The notes under the pieces: model-generated
Database searches by the model: none
Told to the model about the DNA's origin: nothing
Seen by the model: only the letters and a program-made list of their open reading frames with translations
Program-made: the position numbers and the translations under genes
Source of the DNA: Deltaproteobacteria bacterium
GTDB taxonomy: Bacteria > Desulfobacterota_E > Deferrimicrobia > Deferrimicrobiales > Deferrimicrobiaceae
Reading direction: 5' to 3'
DNA: 8,032 nucleotides
Assembly (NCBI GenBank): GCA_023489025.1
Contig: JAMDCN010000121.1
Span: 1-8,032 of the forward strand
Shown: positions 4,202-8,032 of the stretch, piece by piece
How the letters are laid out: the number at the start of each line of letters is the position of its first letter
How positions within the stretch are numbered: position 1 is the stretch's first letter

Positions 4202-6845
4202 GCCCCGGGGCGAAGAGGTGCGCCAGCGACCGGGCCAGGTCGTCCAGGGCCTTCGCGTCCGGCAAGGTTATGGTCATCGTGAGCCGGCCGTCTTCGCCTG
4301 TTTCCATGCAGCCGGAAAGGCGAGAGCGAAGATCATCCGACATCCTGCGCACCTGTTCCGTTTCCTCTCCGCGCGGCAGGAGTTCCCCCAGGAAGGAAAA
4401 GGCTGCGCCCAGGAGCCGGCCGCCTGCGTCCGCGACTTTCGCTTTTCGTTCGGTCCGCGCGAGTTCCTCCTCGACCTGCCGCTTCCGGCTTGCGTCCAAC
4501 GGGGCCGCAGGCGCCGCTCCGATCAGGACTTCGAGGCGCCTTTTGAGTTCCTCCATCCCGCTTGCGAGGTCCACGGCGGTCACGTCGGATTCCGGATCCA
4601 GGGCCGCGTGCGCCAGCGCGTGTTTGGCCGAGAGGGTTCCCAGGAGGCTCTCCTCCAGCGTCCCCTCGGTTACCAGCAGGTACACCTGGACCGGCCTTTT
4701 CTGCCCCATCCGGTGTGCGCGGGCGATCCTCTGCTCGAGCACCGCCGGGTTCCAGGGGAGGTCCACGTTGATGATCGTGTCGGCGGCCTGAAGGTTGAGG
4801 CCCGTCGATCCGGCGTTGGTGGTGAGAAAAAGCTTCGTGTCGGGGTCTTTCTGGAACTGGTGCACCAGCCCCTGGCGCTTTTTCTGAGGCACCTGACCGT
4901 CCAGCCGGACGTACTTCACGGCGCGGCGGTCGAGCAGAGGCTCCACCAGGTTGAGCATCGTGGTCCACTCCGAGAACAGAAGAATCTTTCGCTCCTCCTC
5001 GGCCATAAGCTGGTCGAGGAGGTTCTCGAGTTCGGCGAGCTTGCTCGAGTATCCCGGCGCCTTCTTGTCCACGAGGAACGTACTGTTGGCTGACATGCGG
5101 CACAGAAGCAACGCCTTCTGGAGGCGCAAAAGGTCCATCTCGGAGATGTACTTCTTCCGGACGATGCTCGATATGATCCTCTTCTGACCGTCATGAAGGT
5201 CCTGCTGCTCGGCCGTGGGCGGAATTTTCCGGATGTCGGTGGTCCGCTTCGGGAGCTCGGCCATCACCTGTCTTCGCGTCCGGCGAAGGAGCACGGGTGC
5301 AAGCCTCTCGCGCAGATCTTCCAGGTTCTTGTAGCCCAGGACCTTTCCGCGCTCGTCCGTCACGCGGTACCGGTTGAAGAAGCGGAAGGCGGGTCCAAGC
5401 CGCCGGTCGTCGATGAATTCGACGATCGAGAAGAGATCGTCGAGCCGATTCTCCAGGGGCGTCCCGGTGAGGACCAAGGCGAAGCGCGAGCGCAACCCCT
5501 TGATGACGCGGCTGGTCTTCGCCTCCCAGTTCTTGATGCGTTGGCCTTCGTCAAGGATGATCAGGTCCCAGCGCGCCGCTTCGATGGCGCCGATGTCGCG
5601 GACGACCTGTTCATAGTTGCAGATCGTGAAGAAGCAAGGGCTCTCATACTGCGTCGTCCTCTCCTCGGGGCTGCCGATGACGAGCCGGCACTCCCTGTGG
5701 GAAAACCGCTCGATCTCCAGGCGCCACTGCGCCTTAAGCGATGCGGGGCAGACGATCAGAACGCGGGAGATCCCGGCTTCCCGCGCCAAAAGCTCCGCCG
5801 TCCCGATCCCCTGGATCGTTTTTCCCAGCCCCATGTCGTCGGCCAGGATAGCCCTGCCGGTCCCGGCCGCGAAGGCGATGCCGTCCATCTGGTACGGCAG
5901 CAGCTCGCCGGCAAGAAGCGTCCGGCGAAGCGGATGGGCCGCCGGGTCTTTGCGGATCTGCCCGGTGACGTCGCAAAGCCGTTCCCGCATGAGCGCGTCG
6001 TTGATGTACTCCTCCGCGTCCGGGTAGAGAAGGACCTCGTGCCCCATCGCCTCCAGGCGCCGGATCCGCGACAGAAAGTCCGTGAGGTCGGTGATCGCCC
6101 GGCTTTCGATGGGCCGGACGAGAGCCTTGGCATGATCGGGGAGGTTGTCGGGCACGATCATGCGCAGCTCCAGCTCCTCGCCGTAACTCAGGTGAACCGC
6201 CAGGCTCTCCGGTACGTGCGGCTTCTGACGAACCGCCTTGGGGAAGCGCTTCGCAACCTTCTCCAGCGTGTGGAGGATGTGCTTGCAGGTGCCAAGCGTG
6301 TTCTTGCGGAAGTCGGGGCAGGAGCAGTAGGACTGCCCGCGCTCAAAACCGCGCAGGGCGACGCGGTACGTCTTGCCGGACGCCTTGCCTGTGATCGAAT
6401 AGTCTGCCCAAAGGTCGGTTCCATCGGCGGCTTTGACCACCATGGCCTCGGTCCGCGCCCGCTCCCTCCGGTCGTTGAGGGCCTGCTCCACGAGCTGCGC
6501 TTCGCTTAAGCTCTCGATCGGAACCCGCTCCGGAGGAGGGGCCGAGAGCCCGAGCGCGAGCTTCTCCTCCAGGACCAGGGAGAGCGCCGCTCCCATGTGC
6601 TCGCACACCCCCGGGCAGGCGCTGCACGTCAAGCGCACGGATTGGGGACTCGCGGGGTCCGGCGAGATCGTCACGGCCGCCCCGGGCAGCGTAAGGGTGA
6701 AACCGTCGTCGGAGAGGTGAACCTGCTCCTCCAGGTCAACGGCGCGCTTTCCTCCGGCCTTGAGCAACGTTTCGCCGTCGGCCCCGAGCCACTTGCACGC
6801 CTGCCGGAAGGTCAGCCGCGAGAGCTTATCCTTGAGCGTCTGCAC
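4158..6845 (-). CDS. SWIM-zinc-finger SNF2-family DEAD/H ATPase (helicase-like)
   Basis: An 895-aa Swi2/Snf2-type double-stranded-DNA translocase. The N-terminal part has a Cys/His cluster (C74-x2-C77-x3-C81-x-H83), then a SWIM finger YCSCPDF...GTCKH (about 173-188). The ATPase core follows: DDMGLGKT Walker A (336-343), DEGQ box (432-435, usual form DEAH/DEGH), LTGTPLENRLDDLFS (459-473), LDGQVPQKKR (648-657), STGLNLQAAD (680-689) and QRIARAHRMGQ (705-715). The start is the GTG at 6843-6845, which has GGAGGAG 5 bp upstream (6851-6857). The upstream in-frame ATG (6944) would lie before the apparent -10. The last 15 or so residues (GRHTGLPAPGAKRCG) come from DNA that is antisense to a regulator remnant, so the natural C-terminus seems lost. 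Such proteins occur in many defence islands; the role here is unknown. Confidence 0.92.
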   Translation of the reverse strand: MQTLKDKLSRLTFRQACKWLGADGETLLKAGGKRAVDLEEQVHLSDDGFTLTLPGAAVTISPDPASPQSVRLTCSACPGVCEHMGAALSLVLEEKLALGLSAPPPERVPIESLSEAQLVEQALNDRRERARTEAMVVKAADGTDLWADYSITGKASGKTYRVALRGFERGQSYCSCPDFRKNTLGTCKHILHTLEKVAKRFPKAVRQKPHVPESLAVHLSYGEELELRMIVPDNLPDHAKALVRPIESRAITDLTDFLSRIRRLEAMGHEVLLYPDAEEYINDALMRERLCDVTGQIRKDPAAHPLRRTLLAGELLPYQMDGIAFAAGTGRAILADDMGLGKTIQGIGTAELLAREAGISRVLIVCPASLKAQWRLEIERFSHRECRLVIGSPEERTTQYESPCFFTICNYEQVVRDIGAIEAARWDLIILDEGQRIKNWEAKTSRVIKGLRSRFALVLTGTPLENRLDDLFSIVEFIDDRRLGPAFRFFNRYRVTDERGKVLGYKNLEDLRERLAPVLLRRTRRQVMAELPKRTTDIRKIPPTAEQQDLHDGQKRIISSIVRKKYISEMDLLRLQKALLLCRMSANSTFLVDKKAPGYSSKLAELENLLDQLMAEEERKILLFSEWTTMLNLVEPLLDRRAVKYVRLDGQVPQKKRQGLVHQFQKDPDTKLFLTTNAGSTGLNLQAADTIINVDLPWNPAVLEQRIARAHRMGQKRPVQVYLLVTEGTLEESLLGTLSAKHALAHAALDPESDVTAVDLASGMEELKRRLEVLIGAAPAAPLDASRKRQVEEELARTERKAKVADAGGRLLGAAFSFLGELLPRGEETEQVRRMSDDLRSRLSGCMETGEDGRLTMTITLPDAKALDDLARSLAHLFAPGRHTGLPAPGAKRCG

Positions 6846-6918
6846 GTCGGCTCCTCCTTGATCCGCGGGGATTGCCCGTGACACATCGTGCCGTCGTCTC
6901 TCGCGGGATTCCGCGGCA

Positions 6919-6924
6919 AGTATA
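6919..6924 (-). promoter_or_regulatory. Putative -10 element of the SNF2 gene
   Basis: TATACT on the minus strand matches the -10 consensus at 5 of 6 positions, about 74 bp upstream of the GTG start. The -35 position (GGAATG at 6942-6947) is poor. The leader would begin near 6912 and contain a CGCGG-GATT-CCGCG hairpin (6902-6915) right at its 5' end. Its position supports the GTG at 6845 over the upstream ATG at 6944. Confidence 0.4.
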
Positions 6925-7019
6925 CTCCCTCCGGCGATCCTCATTCCTTATCGGATGCGCTCACCTTGTCGCCAATTACCACCTCATCCGGTACGGATAA
7001 GTGATGAACTGCTCTAACC

Positions 7020-7076
7020 TGGAGGTTGGCTGCGATTCGCGGGGAGAAGACGCTGAAGGAATTGGCGGAGCGGTTG
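7020..7076 (+). pseudogene. IS3-type transposase OrfA fragment
   Basis: One plus-strand frame reads RLAAIRGEKTLKELAERL. This matches the well-known IS3-family OrfA helix-turn-helix start, of the pattern KVALAAI-x-GEKTL-x-ELA-x-x-F. Upstream the frame is closed by TGA near 7011, and downstream the sequence leaves the family pattern (RRWGIAGRPAGG). Only about 18 codons survive. No terminal inverted repeats or OrfB sequence are visible. It lies between the SNF2 promoter and the palindrome, marking past IS activity at this boundary. The rest of 6946-7106 shows only a small ATCCG-GTA-CGGAT dyad (6986-6998). Confidence 0.5.
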
Positions 7077-7106
7077 AGAAGGTGGGGGATAGCGGGACGC
7101 CCTGCC

Positions 7107-7161
7107 GGTGGTTCGAATTCATTGAGAGTGGCGCGCCCCATCTGAAAGAATTCGAACCGCC
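7107..7161. repeat. Long near-perfect palindrome centred on GGCGCGCC, containing repeat copy 3
   Basis: The left arm GGTGGTTCGAATTC (7107-7120) and right arm GAATTCGAACCGCC (7148-7161) are reverse complements at 13 of 14 positions. The 27-bp interior is itself roughly symmetric, with ATTGAGAG opposite CATCTGAAA, around the self-complementary GGCGCGCC (7130-7137). The right half is repeat copy 3; copies 1 and 2 have only that half. A dyad of this size with a palindromic centre is the shape of a recombinase or dimeric regulator site, and could also form a cruciform. Confidence 0.8.
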
Positions 7162-7191
7162 TCCGAGATCCCCATCGAAGTCGATCTGACG
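7129..7191 (+). repeat. Dispersed repeat, copy 3 (extended)
   Basis: The core (7129-7177, 49 bp) equals copy 2 apart from one extra C in the GCGCGCCCC run (7136-7139) and one substitution. Similarity to copy 2 continues to CTGACG at 7191. The extra C shifts the frame relative to copies 1 and 2. Unlike the other copies, this one continues in frame into a recognisable HTH-like coding remnant, so it is the best candidate for the original context of the repeat's right side. Confidence 0.85.
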
Positions 7192-7368
7192 GATGAAGAC
7201 GCCGTCCCTGTTTACAAGAAAATTTCCGAAAAAGTCCTACATCTCCGCCGGTTGGGCATGGCATACGCCACTATCGCCGAGCGGCTTGAGATCACCCTAT
7301 GGATGGCGAAAAAATCTGCTCACTGGGGCAAGACCAATCAATTGGGGAGGAAGAACCCTTCCCGTTAA
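7165..7368 (+). pseudogene. HTH-domain gene remnant fused to repeat copy 3
   Basis: The plus-strand frame reads EIPIEVDLTDEDAVPVYKKI, then SEKVLHLRRLGMAYATIAER and LEITLWMAKKSAHWGK, ending at TAA 7366-7368. The LGMAYATIAERLEITLWMAKKSA part is a good helix-turn-helix of the kind found at the C-terminus of serine recombinases and in small resolvase-associated regulators. I only infer the family. The frame is closed by TGA at 7123-7125, and no start codon precedes the domain, so this is a 3' fragment. Codon use still looks coding. It sits directly downstream of the palindrome, which is suggestive if the parent gene was the recombinase acting there. Confidence 0.5.
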
Positions 7369-7469
7369 CTGGGGCACAGACGGAGACAAGCGGCAACCGC
7401 CTCCATCATAAGCCATCAACGGTCCACGGAAGCGGAGCAACTCCAGTACTGAAAGGAAAATATCCGGAC

Positions 7470-7498
7470 TTGACAACCGGCAATGGGTTGGATAATTT
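7470..7498 (+). promoter_or_regulatory. Promoter of the AbiEi-like antitoxin gene in an AT-rich island
   Basis: TTGACA (7470-7475) matches the -35 consensus perfectly. Candidate -10 elements are GATAAT (7491-7496, 15-bp spacing, 5 of 6) or TAATTT (7493-7498, 17 bp, 3 of 6). The following 7493-7533 is strikingly AT-rich and carries repeated motifs ATTTTAC (7495, 7515) and TTATTAT (7508, 7527), each pair 19-20 bp apart. They could bind the antitoxin for autorepression, as AbiEi proteins do at their own promoters. The preceding 7369-7469 holds no recognisable gene. Confidence 0.6.
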
Positions 7499-7546
7499 TA
7501 CCTATAGTTATTATATTTTACTGGTATTATTATCCGGGTAAGCCTC

Positions 7547-8032
7547 ATGGTGGACAGGGTACAAAATTCCAGTGGGATTGCACGCGGACTCTTTCGAGGC
7601 CACGGTGGAACGCTGCACACCGCGGAGGCCCTCCGTCTTGGTGTACATCCGCGGACTCTCTACGCCATGCGGGATTCGGGCATCCTCGAGCAGATCAGCC
7701 GCGGTCTTTTTCGCCTTGCCGAACTGCCTCCCCTCGGAAATCCCGATCTCGTCACGGTCGCTCTCAAGATCCGAAAAGGCGTAATCTGCCTCATCTCGGC
7801 GCTGGCGTTCCATGAACTGACGACACAGGTACCCCATGAAGTTTACGTGGCGGTCAAGCAAGGTTCGGAACCGCCCCGTCTCCCGTATCCTCCGGTACGC
7901 CTCTTCTGGTTCTCAGGCGAAGCTTTTACCGAAGGAGTACAGATCCACAAGGTGGGTGGAGTCCCCCTCCGCATCTACGGCCCGGAAAAAACAGTCGCCG
8001 ACTGCTTCAAGCACCGCAACAAGATCGGGCTC
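7547..8032 (+). CDS. abiEi: AbiEi-family type IV antitoxin / transcriptional regulator (5' part)
   Basis: The first 162 codons of a gene that runs off the window. Residues about 19-57 form the AbiEi winged helix: GGTLHTAEALRLGVHPRTLY, then GILEQISRGLFRL. The second domain shows the family pattern GVICLISALAFHELTTQ (78-94), PHEVYVAVKQG, VRLFWFSGEAFTEGV, and IYGPEKTVADCFKHRNKIGL (143-162). In AbiE systems this protein represses its operon and counteracts the nucleotidyltransferase toxin AbiEii, which would be expected just downstream. The ATG at 7547 is followed by an in-frame GTG at 7550, and neither has a strong ribosome binding site. The promoter is AT-rich and lies 50 bp upstream. Antitoxin-only homologues (regulators without a toxin) exist, so the system is not proven. 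Confidence 0.85.
   Translation, partial: MVDRVQNSSGIARGLFRGHGGTLHTAEALRLGVHPRTLYAMRDSGILEQISRGLFRLAELPPLGNPDLVTVALKIRKGVICLISALAFHELTTQVPHEVYVAVKQGSEPPRLPYPPVRLFWFSGEAFTEGVQIHKVGGVPLRIYGPEKTVADCFKHRNKIGL

Noticed and set aside
3940..4791. 283-codon plus-strand frame starting with ATG in repeat copy 2
   Set aside because: Its first residues are the repeat itself. It then runs out of phase with the wHTH remnant and antisense to the SNF2 gene, with shadow-like composition.
5193..6509. 438-codon plus-strand open frame
   Set aside because: It is wholly antisense to the SNF2 core motifs, composed of Arg/Pro/Gly/Leu-rich shadow sequence, and has no ribosome binding site or domain.
6846..6944. Upstream ATG (6944) as SNF2 start
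   Set aside because: The extra 33 residues are not family-like, and the ATG lies upstream of the TATACT element. The GTG at 6845 has a strong GGAGGAG.
2874..7191. CRISPR array
   Set aside because: Only three copies, spaced 1.07 and 3.19 kb apart with genes between them; no regular spacers and no cas genes.
2874..7191. Integron cassette array with attC sites
   Set aside because: I see no R'/R'' core sites with GTTRRRY in the right geometry, the repeats are not at a constant distance from gene ends, and no integron integrase is present.

Overview
The window is a GC-rich stretch (roughly 60% by eye) of a bacterial chromosome. The acyl-CoA synthetase, the SWIM/SNF2 helicase and the small Cys-pair protein resemble proteins of deltaproteobacterial lineages (Geobacter/Syntrophobacter-like). 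That assignment is from family resemblance only and is low confidence. Almost all intact genes lie on the minus strand; the exceptions are the YbaK gene and the AbiEi gene.

Left third (1-2750) is ordinary housekeeping DNA. A minus-strand acyl-CoA synthetase ends prematurely at base 5, just where its C-terminal lid domain should begin. A divergent YbaK-type aminoacyl-tRNA deacylase follows on the plus strand. Convergent to that is an exported PAP2-type phosphatase on the minus strand with a PSGE variant of its second motif.

Right two thirds (about 2870-8032) are a mosaic accessory region. A repeat of about 48 bp occurs three times in the same orientation (2874, 3941, 7129) and marks the module boundaries. 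Between copies 1 and 2 lies a minus-strand toxin-antitoxin operon: HigB-like toxin, HigA-like XRE antitoxin, and a 62-aa Cys-pair protein. It is preceded by a perfect inverted repeat (11-bp arms) sitting on the putative promoter. Between copies 2 and 3 lies a large SWIM/SNF2 helicase gene. Its 3' end runs antisense into the remnant of a winged-helix regulator gene, which looks like a recombination junction. Just before copy 3 is a scrap of an IS3-type OrfA. Copy 3 itself is the right arm of a near-perfect palindrome of about 55 bp centred on GGCGCGCC. After copy 3 come a decayed HTH gene fragment, an AT-rich promoter, and an AbiEi-family type IV antitoxin gene that runs off the window.

Overall, the right part reads as a defence/stress island assembled by repeated recombination at a shared site: two toxin-antitoxin loci, a SNF2-family ATPase of a type often found in defence neighbourhoods, and several HTH and IS remnants. 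The strongest candidate for something undescribed is the repeat/palindrome. Its right part shows synonymous third-position differences between copies, suggesting that it derives from a protein-coding sequence. No CRISPR array, rRNA or tRNA gene was found.
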